Of a stretch of DNA of 39,831 nucleotides, positions 18,397 to 27,023 are shown one piece after another. Location: the NCBI GenBank assembly GCA_012729575.1, contig JAAYCW010000176.1, forward strand, positions 1 through 39,831, given 5' to 3'. The position numbers and the translations under genes are program-made. Each line of letters starts with the position of its first letter. The stretch's first letter is position 1. Under the pieces are notes generated by a model, which saw only the letters and a list, made by a program, of their open reading frames with translations, was not told where the DNA came from and did not search any database. Source of the DNA: Actinomycetota bacterium (lineage in GTDB: Bacteria > Actinomycetota > Thermoleophilia > RBG-16-64-13).

Positions 18397-19365
18397 ATGT
18401 CTTTTCGGGTCTTCATCACCCGCGATTTCGACCAGATGAGCCGGGTGGCTGCCGGTATCGTGGAAGCCGATATCCGGGGCAAGCAGGCGGTCCAGGACGG
18501 CTATGTCCTCGGACTCGCCACCGGCAACTCTCCCACCGGTCTCTACAAGCATCTGGCCAAGGCCTTCAACGAGGGCAGGCTCGATGCCGGACGCGTTCGC
18601 ACCTTCAATCTTGACGAGTATGTGGGTCTGCCGGGGGAGAACCCCCAGCAAAGATGTCTGCACTGCGAGTCGTACAGTTACTTCATGATACGGGAGTTGT
18701 TCGGCCTTCTGGAGGGCAGCAGTTTCCTGGAGACCAACGTGCCGTGGGGGACTCTCATCGACCAGGAGGAACTGGTCGCCGCGCTTGCCGAGAGTCCGGA
18801 GCATTACGAACTGCAGGGAGCGGACCAGGGGAAAGCCGTTGTGATCGCCGAGGGGGCTGACGGCCTGCTGGGGTGGATCAAGAGGCACGTCCTCGATGAC
18901 TACGAGGCGAAAATCAAAGCTGCGGGCGGTGTCGATCTGCACATCGTGGGCGTGGGGGGCCGGGGGCACGTGGCCTTTCACGAGAGTGGGATCCCTTTCC
19001 GGGGCAACCGCATGCTCTTGGTTCGGTTGGACGACAGCACGGTGGGTAATGCCGTGCGCGACGGCCACTTTCCCAGCGTCGAAGAGAGCCCCCGCTACGC
19101 GATTTCCATGGGGGCGGAACTGGTGTACGAAGCGCGTACCGTCGTTCTCTTGGCGAACGGTGCCCGCAAGACCGGGCCGGTGGCCGAGTCGGTTCTGGGC
19201 GGCGTGACGTACGAGGTACCGATAAGCTACGGTCAAGACTACGCAGCGGCAGGCGGAAACCTGATCTACGTGCTGGACGAAGCGGCGGCGGCGGAAGTGT
19301 TAGCCCGGCAGGCGGAGGCAGAGGCCAAGGGCTGCGAGATCGTCGACATGCGCTCCGAATCGTAG
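18397..19365 (+). CDS. Glucosamine-6-phosphate deaminase/isomerase-like protein (NagB family), divergent active site
   Basis: LGLATGNSPTGLY, TFNLDEYVGL, LHIVGVGGRGHVAFHE, AISMGAELVYEA. DGH of the family reads RGH. Confidence 0.85.
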   Translation: MSFRVFITRDFDQMSRVAAGIVEADIRGKQAVQDGYVLGLATGNSPTGLYKHLAKAFNEGRLDAGRVRTFNLDEYVGLPGENPQQRCLHCESYSYFMIRELFGLLEGSSFLETNVPWGTLIDQEELVAALAESPEHYELQGADQGKAVVIAEGADGLLGWIKRHVLDDYEAKIKAAGGVDLHIVGVGGRGHVAFHESGIPFRGNRMLLVRLDDSTVGNAVRDGHFPSVEESPRYAISMGAELVYEARTVVLLANGARKTGPVAESVLGGVTYEVPISYGQDYAAAGGNLIYVLDEAAAAEVLARQAEAEAKGCEIVDMRSES

Positions 19366-19373
19366 GGGCGCTG

Positions 19374-20306
19374 ATGGAAGAGCGCATCGTCGGGCTTGTC
19401 GCGGAGCGTGGACCTCAGACCGGGGCCGAGTTGCGGGAGGCGCTGGGCGAAGAGGGTTTTGCTCAGTGGAGGGCCTGCGTCCGCTCGGACAGGCTGGCGA
19501 TCCGCAGAGTGGGGCGCCGCTATCTCAGGCTTGATCAGAGGGTTGAGGGATACGCCCGGCTCTCCCCGTCCATCCTCCGGGAGTTCCTCACCTACTCAGT
19601 GGTGGGGCTGGCGGACGATCCCGCCCCTCTGGAGGCAAGAACGGCGGCACTTGCCGCACACATCAGGGAGATCAGCACGGCCAAGCACAGACTGGCTGAG
19701 CGGTTCATCGACGAGATAGGCGCTCGAGTAGCGGATGATGGACGGCAAAGAGAAGGAACGAAGACGCGGGTGCTGGAGGATCGCTTCTGCGTGTTGCTGG
19801 CCGGCGACATCGTGTACCAGATGGCGCATGACGCGCCCCGTCCGGAACGGAGCACCGGCCGCATGGTCAGGGGCTCCGACCTCGATCTGGTGGTGATCAC
19901 CGACGACGACGTGTCTCCTGAACTGGTGAAGAGTCTTGACGACTCCATATACCAACAGAAGTACCGACAGCTCATCAATCCCTCCATCCGCGAGGAGATC
20001 GACTACACCATCAAGCCCATCAGCCGGCTGAGAGAACAGGCTCGCTTCGATACCTTCAGGCACATGGTGCCCTGCAAGATCTTAGATGAGGCGGTGCACC
20101 TCTACGGCAGCGAGAGACTTTACCGCGCGGCTAAAGCCCTCCTTGTGGAGCACGGCATCCGTGAACGGCTGGCGGCTCTTGAGGAGGAGGCCGTGCGCCT
20201 GCGCGACCAGGCGGAAAGCCATCTCCTTAGTCGAGACGAGAAGAGCCTGAGCGGAGACGAGCTCTATCTCTTCTACACCTCGGAGGAGTCGGAAGAGTTC
20301 GAGTAA
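19374..20306 (+). CDS. Nucleotidyltransferase-fold protein with N-terminal winged-helix-like region
   Basis: GSDLDLVVITDDD (GSxDxD) with a later acidic EEIDYTIKP; N-terminus GPQTGAELREALGEEGFAQWRACVRSDRLAIRRVGRRYLRL resembles a wHTH. Confidence 0.6.
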   Translation: MEERIVGLVAERGPQTGAELREALGEEGFAQWRACVRSDRLAIRRVGRRYLRLDQRVEGYARLSPSILREFLTYSVVGLADDPAPLEARTAALAAHIREISTAKHRLAERFIDEIGARVADDGRQREGTKTRVLEDRFCVLLAGDIVYQMAHDAPRPERSTGRMVRGSDLDLVVITDDDVSPELVKSLDDSIYQQKYRQLINPSIREEIDYTIKPISRLREQARFDTFRHMVPCKILDEAVHLYGSERLYRAAKALLVEHGIRERLAALEEEAVRLRDQAESHLLSRDEKSLSGDELYLFYTSEESEEFE

Positions 20307-20371
20307 GTCTTCATCTGCCCCGGCCGCGCTCCCCAGCCGGTCCGGTCGCCTGCAGTGTCAGGGGGCGTTCG

Positions 20372-22153
20372 TCACCCGCGGCACTCCCAGATCTGCGGAC
20401 GGAGGTGTTTGGAGCTGGGAAATCGGTAGGTCAGCGCCTTCTTTGCATCACTCTTGGGACCCATGGAGAGCGTGGCGGCCGTGGGCGTCACCTTGATGGT
20501 CATAGGTAGCTCCGGATAGCGGGCCCTCAGGATATTCGCCAGCAGCAGCGCCTTCTCCGCCCCGTCGCCGCGGCCGTAGTTCCACACCTCGTCGGGTTGG
20601 GCCAATCGTCCCGGCTCGTCATAGATGGACTCTTCCACCAGACCTCGTATTGCCTGCACCGCGGCTCGATCGGACATATCCGCGCAGGCCGCCACCGAGA
20701 CCGGGCAGCGTTCGAGCGCCGCCTTGAGGAAGGGCTGAGGCTCGGTGCGGTTGAGGTCCCGGTAGGCGTAGAAAGCGAGAGCCGCCAACTCGTTGCTGTC
20801 GCGCAGTGACTCGAGGCGCGCGACTACGTCGGCGCGCTCCATCCCCACCTCAAGGCCCAGAGGGGGCTGGTCGCGCTCGAAGGACTTGGTCGCCGGGTCG
20901 GGCAGACGGGGATGGGTCATGCAGAACCGGCGAAGCTGCTCGATGGCGTCCTGGGTGCGAAGGCAGGAAGAGGCGACGTTGTCCACCATTAGAGCGAACC
21001 CCTCGTCGGTCCTGATGTCCACTCGTTTCTCCTTCACCAACTGTTCGAGGTCGTCCAGGATGATGCGGTCGCGGAGAGGACTCAGCTCGAAGTCCTCCGC
21101 CGGTATCTCGGCCAGCAGCTTCTCCCTCGTCTCGTCGTTGAAGCGGTAGGGGAGGGAGTACTCATACGCCAGCAACTTCTCCATGGCGATGTAGTGATCC
21201 ACCTCGAACTTGCTCCAGCGGACCTGGAAGCACTCCTGTAGGTGGGTGCTATGTCGGACGAAGTTGCCAAGTATCTGCGGAGTGAGCGGCGTCTGCAAGA
21301 AGCGGCGAAGCTTTCCGGCGAAGTCCTTGAAGGAGCCGGGACCGATGGTCGCTCTGTCGAACAGGATGTGGATGAAGCCGCTCTCGTGAGCGACTACGGT
21401 GACGCGCTCATTCTCCAGGGCCCGGCGCGCCTGAGCCGAAAGTGCCGTCCCGTTGAACCACATGTTCTTGGTGACGATCCGGCGATTGTTGGTCAGCACG
21501 CCTTGGCCGGTGTCGAGGAAGTTCTGGGAGTGGAGCGGCGTAGCCATGAGGTAGATATCGCTCAGGGGCATCTGCACCACCACGAAAAGGGCGGCCGCAT
21601 ACAACGCTGCCAGGGAGACGCATTCGCCTGCGCCGGTGTCGTAGGCCGGCTTGTGGCGGAAGGCGTCCATCGCCTCTACGGTCTCTGTCTTCCAATAGGG
21701 TATGACGTCGCCCTCGTATCTATCGAGGCCGAAGTGCGTGCGGATGTCGATGTCGAAGTAGTACTTATCGCCCTCATACCCGAAGAGGGCGTTGGATTGA
21801 GCCAGCGCTTCAGGACCCACGTAATCACGAAACCGGTCTATCTCGCGTTGCTTGTCGGTGAGGCCCCAGGTGTCCAGATCCAGGTTGAAGGCATAATGAT
21901 CCATGATGTACTGCTTCAAGCGGGCGATCCGCCGGTAGGGAGTCATGCTCTCCAGCCCCGAGAACCACGGATCGGAGCGCCACTCCCAGATGCGGGGCGA
22001 CATTATGTTGGCCAGGACCAGGCTGTACATCAGCTCCGGGAAGATGAACACCTCCATGTCGGAGAGCGTCACCGCCGCCGACTTCCGTTCGAGGTCGCGA
22101 GATGACTCCGGCTCGTGGCCGGAAAGGCCGGCGGGGGATGCGGTAGTCATCAT
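20372..22153 (-). CDS. Transglutaminase-like (papain-fold) protein, two domain-like regions
   Basis: GAGECVSLAALYAAALFVVV...ATPLHSQNF (Cys/His) in the first half; C-terminal GRGDGAEKALLLANILRARYPELPMTIKVTPT resembles a transglutaminase core lacking Cys. Confidence 0.6.
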   Translation of the reverse strand: MMTTASPAGLSGHEPESSRDLERKSAAVTLSDMEVFIFPELMYSLVLANIMSPRIWEWRSDPWFSGLESMTPYRRIARLKQYIMDHYAFNLDLDTWGLTDKQREIDRFRDYVGPEALAQSNALFGYEGDKYYFDIDIRTHFGLDRYEGDVIPYWKTETVEAMDAFRHKPAYDTGAGECVSLAALYAAALFVVVQMPLSDIYLMATPLHSQNFLDTGQGVLTNNRRIVTKNMWFNGTALSAQARRALENERVTVVAHESGFIHILFDRATIGPGSFKDFAGKLRRFLQTPLTPQILGNFVRHSTHLQECFQVRWSKFEVDHYIAMEKLLAYEYSLPYRFNDETREKLLAEIPAEDFELSPLRDRIILDDLEQLVKEKRVDIRTDEGFALMVDNVASSCLRTQDAIEQLRRFCMTHPRLPDPATKSFERDQPPLGLEVGMERADVVARLESLRDSNELAALAFYAYRDLNRTEPQPFLKAALERCPVSVAACADMSDRAAVQAIRGLVEESIYDEPGRLAQPDEVWNYGRGDGAEKALLLANILRARYPELPMTIKVTPTAATLSMGPKSDAKKALTYRFPSSKHLRPQIWECRG

Positions 22154-22161
22154 GACGCCCT

Positions 22162-23463
22162 TCACCCGGCCGCCAGGACCTGGACGAAAGTCTCTTCCAT
22201 GATATCCAGCCCGCGATCGAGCGTATCCCATTCGATAGTGAGAGGCATGAGGGTCCGCACCACGTTGTCATAGGTGCCTGCCACGATGCTCATCAGTCCA
22301 TTCTCGAACAGTCGGGCTCGGTACGCCTTGGTCAGGGCCGTCGCCGGTTCCTTAGTCACAGGGTCGGTCACCAACTCCATGCCGATCATAGCCCCCAGAC
22401 CGCGCACATCGCCTATCTGCGGGAACCTTCGCTGCATAGCGGAGAAGCGGTCCCCGACCCGGCGCCCGATTTCATTGGCGCGTTCGGGGAGGTTCTCCTC
22501 TTCCATGATGTCCAGCACCGTCAGGCCGACCGCGCAACTGAGCGGGTTGCCACCGTAGGTCCCCCCGATGCCACCTGGATGGACGGCGTCCATGATCTCA
22601 GCTCTGCCCGTGATGCCGGCTATGGGATATCCGGCCCCAAGGGACTTGGCCGTAGTCATGATGTCGGCCTCCACGCCGTAATGCTCCATGGCGAAGAGCT
22701 TGCCGGTGCGGCCGAAACCGGTCTGGACCTCGTCGGCTACGAACACGATGCCGTGCTCCTCGCAGATAGCTTTGAGCCTGCTGTGGTATTCGAGGGGTGG
22801 CACGATGAAGCCACCCTCACCTTGGACCGGCTCCGCGATCACGCAGGCGACCTTGTCGGGCTGGAAGAGGTTCTCGAAGCCGCGCCGCAACAGTTCGGCA
22901 CACTCCACCTTGCAGGCAGGGTACTTCAGGTTGAGCGGGCAGCGGTAGCAGTAGGCGTAGGGTATGCGGTAGATCTCGGGAGTGAACGGACCGAAATCCC
23001 TCTTGTACGGGGAGATCTTCGACGTGAGGCCCATGGTCAGGTTGGTGCGGCCGTGGAAGGCATTCTCGAAGACCACGATGCCTGGGCGGCCGGTCGCGCA
23101 CCGGGCGATCTTGACGGCGTTCTCCACCGCTTCGGCCCCTGAGTTGACGAAGTAGCTGCGTTTGGGTGAGTCCCCAGGAGCTTTCTCGTTGAGTCGGGCG
23201 GCTAGGCGGATATAGGCTTCGTAGCCCATGACGTGGACACAGGTGTGGGCAAAACGGTCCAGCTGGGCGTGAGCGGCAGCCATTACCTTCGGATGAGAGT
23301 GTCCCACGTTCAGGACGCCGATGCCGCCTGCGAAGTCGATGTACTCGCGACCTTCGGTGTCCGTGACGGTGGCGTTCTTGGCACTCGCTACCAGTGAAGC
23401 GGTCGCGGTGGCCACACCACGGGGAAGAGCTTCGGCCCGCAGTTTGACAAAGTCTGTCTCCAT
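22162..23463 (-). CDS. gabT: Class III aminotransferase, 4-aminobutyrate aminotransferase-like
   Basis: YFVNSGAEAVENAVKIAR, FHGRTNLTMGLTSK, FVADEVQTGFGRTGKLFAMEH, TTAKSLGAGYPIAG (PLP lysine). ATG 23463 preferred over 23517 because of AGGGAG upstream. Confidence 0.9.
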   Translation of the reverse strand: METDFVKLRAEALPRGVATATASLVASAKNATVTDTEGREYIDFAGGIGVLNVGHSHPKVMAAAHAQLDRFAHTCVHVMGYEAYIRLAARLNEKAPGDSPKRSYFVNSGAEAVENAVKIARCATGRPGIVVFENAFHGRTNLTMGLTSKISPYKRDFGPFTPEIYRIPYAYCYRCPLNLKYPACKVECAELLRRGFENLFQPDKVACVIAEPVQGEGGFIVPPLEYHSRLKAICEEHGIVFVADEVQTGFGRTGKLFAMEHYGVEADIMTTAKSLGAGYPIAGITGRAEIMDAVHPGGIGGTYGGNPLSCAVGLTVLDIMEEENLPERANEIGRRVGDRFSAMQRRFPQIGDVRGLGAMIGMELVTDPVTKEPATALTKAYRARLFENGLMSIVAGTYDNVVRTLMPLTIEWDTLDRGLDIMEETFVQVLAAG

Positions 23464-23513
23464 AGTCTTGATCTCCCTGGATCTCGGTGACGTCAGTCGG
23501 TCGGTGGTATTCG

Positions 23514-24236
23514 TCATCTGCTGATGTTCGTTATCGGGTCGGAGCCTGGTTCCGGGTCGGTGGGGATGTGGTTCACCGACTCGCTCTCCGGCCGAGAATC
23601 CGGCTTCGGTGCAGCCGCCGGGGCGACTTCAATGGGCGGGTCGGCGGCACCGATCCGCTCTCTGAGCGCCTCCAATTTCCTGCGGGTGTGGGCAGGCTGG
23701 ACGAAGTGGAACTCGAACAGAGACTGGAGCACGTCGAGGAGCCACTCAGGCTCTCCGGGCTCTACCTCAATCAGAGCCTCGGGGTGAAGACTCTTGTGAC
23801 CCTCAGTCTCAAGTCTGGCCACGCGGCCCAGTGTCAGGAGCGCCTCACCCAGATAGGATGGTGTCTGCTCGGATGCGGCTGCGCGCCGGATCTGCTCGGC
23901 CAATCCGCCGCCGCCGGCTTCCATGTGCTTTGCGAGGAACCGTTGGAGCAGGCGCCGGCTTATGGCAGCAGAAGCCTCGGGACTGTCGGGGAGGACACGG
24001 GCGGCCGTACGGTATTCGACCTCGAGGTCGCGAGGGATATCGTCGCTCAGTCGGGGGCGACAGGATCCCGGCCACACCGGATACGAGCAGCCATCCTTGA
24101 TTCCGATATCGACGATCAACCGGTCGCAGGCCGGGCAGCGGGCCGAAGAGACCTGCCACGTGCCGTCCGTGTCTTCTCCCAGAGCGAAAACGTGCGGCTT
24201 CAACTGCACGTCGACCCGGCAGTGAGGACATTCCAT
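23514..24236 (-). CDS. DUF4145-like protein with zinc-ribbon
   Basis: MECPHCRVDV...ARCPACDRLIVDIG, then DIPRDLEVEYRTAARVLPDSPEASAAISRRLLQRFL typical of DUF4145. Confidence 0.7.
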   Translation of the reverse strand: MECPHCRVDVQLKPHVFALGEDTDGTWQVSSARCPACDRLIVDIGIKDGCSYPVWPGSCRPRLSDDIPRDLEVEYRTAARVLPDSPEASAAISRRLLQRFLAKHMEAGGGGLAEQIRRAAASEQTPSYLGEALLTLGRVARLETEGHKSLHPEALIEVEPGEPEWLLDVLQSLFEFHFVQPAHTRRKLEALRERIGAADPPIEVAPAAAPKPDSRPESESVNHIPTDPEPGSDPITNISR

Positions 24237-24479
24237 GTTGTTAGCCTCCTTCGCTGCTGATAAGCGCCTGCAACTGGGGGATGCAGCAGAACAGAAGGAT
24301 ACTTCGCCGTGACCGCCGGCGCCAACTCGTGAGCCCGCCGTGCTGCCCGCCGTCGCCGGCCGCTGCGCCCCGGCTCCTCTGCACTTCACCCTGAGCTTAA
24401 CCCCGGGTGTTCCGCTTCAGAAACCGCATCGCCGGCCGATGAATATAGAGTGAACCGATACCAACGGACCGAGGAACCG

Positions 24480-26159
24480 ATGCATTCGAGTACCGGCGCG
24501 TCCCAGAATCTGCGCCTTGGCGACATCCTGGTGGAGCAGGGGGTCATCTCCAAGGAGCAATTGGGCGAGAGTCTTCAGTATCAGCGGGAGACCGGAGCCA
24601 GACTGGGTGAAGCTTTGACAGACCTGGGATATGTCGCCCCGTCCAAGCTGCAGCAGATCCTCTCCTGGCAGAGCCTGTACGGCTTGGTGGCGCTCACCGA
24701 GATCGTTCCCAATCCCAGCGTCTCGGGAGTGCTGACCGAGGCGTTCTGCCGGGCGCGGCGTGTCCTGCCGCTTGATCTCCAGCGAGATGGCGCCTTGGTC
24801 CTTGCCATGGTCGATCCGGCCGATATCGTCACTATCGACGACGTGCGGCTGATCACAGGGTTGGAGGTCGCTCCGGTAACGGCTACGCAGACCGCTTTGA
24901 ATGAGGCCTTCGCGGTCGCCTTCTCCCAACGGGGTAGATTGGAGAGCGCGCCCGCCGACGAGGATTTGCATACGGAGCCGGAAGTGCGGCGCATGGCCGA
25001 ATACAGTGAAGTGGTCTCTCTGGTGGAGGAGATCATCTCGGCAGCTATACGTCAGAACGCGTCCGACATACACTTCGAACCCCAAGCTGAAGGCACGACG
25101 GTGCGTGTGCGCGTGGATGGGGTGTTACATCATCTGACGGACGTGCGTAAGGAATTGAAAGAAGGGGTGGTTTCTCGCATCAAGATCCTGGGTGACATGA
25201 ACATCGCCGAGAGGCGGCTACCCCAGGACGGTCGGGCGACCTTCCGGTCGAAAGACCACGACGTCGATCTGCGCATCGCCAGCATTCCGACGGTGTTCGG
25301 CGAAAATGTGACCATCCGTCTGCTCGACACACAGGCGGCCAACATCACCCTTGAAGATCTAGGCATGAGCGCGGGGGAGCTGGAGGAGTTCCGCAGAGCC
25401 CTGCGCAGGCCCTGGGGGGAGATCCTGGTAACGGGACCGACGGGCTCCGGCAAGTCGACCACCCTGTACGCGGGGTTGGAGGAACTGAGCCACCCCGGCA
25501 TCAAGGTCTACACGGTGGAGGACCCCGTGGAACGCCAGATGCCCGGCATCATGCAGTCTCAGATCCGCTCGAATATCGGCCTCACCTTCGCCAGCGTACT
25601 GCGGGCGTTGGTGCGGAGCGATCCGGACGTCATCATGATCGGAGAGATAAGGGACTACGAGACGGCTCTGGTTGCCACGGAGGCCTCGTTGACCGGCCAC
25701 CTGGTGCTCTCCACGCTTCACACCAATGACGCCGCTTCCGCCATCACGCGTTTGATGGAGATGGGCGTTCCCTCCTACTTGATAGCCTCCGCCTTGGAAT
25801 GCGTGGTTGCTCAGAGGCTGGCCCGCCGATTGTGTCCTCACTGCCTGAAGACCGTCCGCCTGAAGCCGAGCAAGATGACGGAGGCGGAACGCAACTTCTT
25901 CGGCCCTCGTGCAGTGGAGATTGCAGAAGCTACAGGATGCAGGTTCTGTTTCAATACCGGGTACCTGGGGCGGGTGGGTCTCTTTGAGGTGCTGCCTGTG
26001 TCCCGGGAGGTCCGGAGGCTCATCCTCGATCAAGCGTCGGCCGACGAACTGCGAGACGCGGCAAAGCAGGCTGGGACGCTGTCGTTACGCGAGGACGGGC
26101 TCCGCAAAGTGCTCGCCAAGATGACCACCGTGGCCGAAGTGGAGCGAGTGACCGCCTGA
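24480..26159 (+). CDS. GspE/PilB-type secretion/pilus assembly ATPase with MshEN-like N-terminal domain
   Basis: Walker A GPTGSGKSTTLYAGL, IMIGEIRDYETALVATEASLTGHLVLSTLHTNDA, CPHC...CRFC zinc motif. N-terminal RLGDILVEQGVISKEQLGESLQYQ repeated as RLGEALTDLGYVAPSKLQQILSWQ. Confidence 0.92.
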   Translation: MHSSTGASQNLRLGDILVEQGVISKEQLGESLQYQRETGARLGEALTDLGYVAPSKLQQILSWQSLYGLVALTEIVPNPSVSGVLTEAFCRARRVLPLDLQRDGALVLAMVDPADIVTIDDVRLITGLEVAPVTATQTALNEAFAVAFSQRGRLESAPADEDLHTEPEVRRMAEYSEVVSLVEEIISAAIRQNASDIHFEPQAEGTTVRVRVDGVLHHLTDVRKELKEGVVSRIKILGDMNIAERRLPQDGRATFRSKDHDVDLRIASIPTVFGENVTIRLLDTQAANITLEDLGMSAGELEEFRRALRRPWGEILVTGPTGSGKSTTLYAGLEELSHPGIKVYTVEDPVERQMPGIMQSQIRSNIGLTFASVLRALVRSDPDVIMIGEIRDYETALVATEASLTGHLVLSTLHTNDAASAITRLMEMGVPSYLIASALECVVAQRLARRLCPHCLKTVRLKPSKMTEAERNFFGPRAVEIAEATGCRFCFNTGYLGRVGLFEVLPVSREVRRLILDQASADELRDAAKQAGTLSLREDGLRKVLAKMTTVAEVERVTA

Positions 26160-26360
26160 TCGGCCGGATCGCCCCGGGGTATTCATCCTTTTTGGGGCGC
26201 TTCGCGGGTCCTCATCGCCTGTTCTGGACTGACACTCCTGCGCATCGCGGCGTGCTGATGATCGACCGTCCGGCGCAGGCTTAGGAGCGACCCGTGCGGG
26301 GTATGCAAGCGGCAGATGAGTGGCAAAGGCGCTCGAGCATCACACGGGAGGTCTGGAGTA

Positions 26361-26882
26361 ATGGCGTACGACATATCAATCATCCGTCCGGAGATGCGCG
26401 CCGAGGCGGTCAAACGTCGGGGTGATGGCTGGAGTCCAGAGCGCAGAGCGGCGGTGAAGAAGGGTCTTCATACCTTACACACCCTGGAGATCATGGCCAC
26501 TAACATCTACAAGTGCCAGATCACCTCTAAGGCTTCCGATCTCAACACGCAGCTAACCGCGGCCATGTGCAACGAGATGACTCACATGCAGGACTTCCAG
26601 ACCAAGCTGTACGAACACGGTTTCAAACCCAGCAAGCTGCGGTGGGCGTACTGGATGGTCGGCTACGTTTTCGGGCTTGGCTCGCGGATGCTCGGTACCC
26701 GGCAGATGTTGAAGACAGGTGTGTGGACGGAGACCAAGGCGGTCCACCATTATTCGCAACTGTTGGAAGACATTGAGTGGGACGACGACACCCGGGCCCT
26801 CATCGAGAAGAACCAGGCAGACGAGCATGGTCACATCCAGCGCTGGGATCGCCTGCTCGAGCACCCCGAAGAGCTGAGCTGA
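26361..26882 (+). CDS. COQ7-like (demethoxyubiquinone hydroxylase family) ferritin-like di-iron protein
   Basis: HTLHTLEIMATNIYKCQ, NEMTHMQDFQ (ExxH), GYVFGLGSRMLG, WTETKAVHHYSQLLE, DEHGHIQRW (ExxH): the COQ7 carboxylate/His pattern. Confidence 0.8.
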   Translation: MAYDISIIRPEMRAEAVKRRGDGWSPERRAAVKKGLHTLHTLEIMATNIYKCQITSKASDLNTQLTAAMCNEMTHMQDFQTKLYEHGFKPSKLRWAYWMVGYVFGLGSRMLGTRQMLKTGVWTETKAVHHYSQLLEDIEWDDDTRALIEKNQADEHGHIQRWDRLLEHPEELS

Positions 26883-27023
26883 ACGGGCTTGGTCCGGCGG
26901 GGCGAACCCGGCCGGTGAGCGTCCGCTGCGGACTCTCGCTCCGGCTCTTGCGTGGTGGTATGGTGAGAATATGCTACTGGGGCACTGCAGGCAGACGGTC
27001 TTTGGGTCACCGGACGGACGGTC

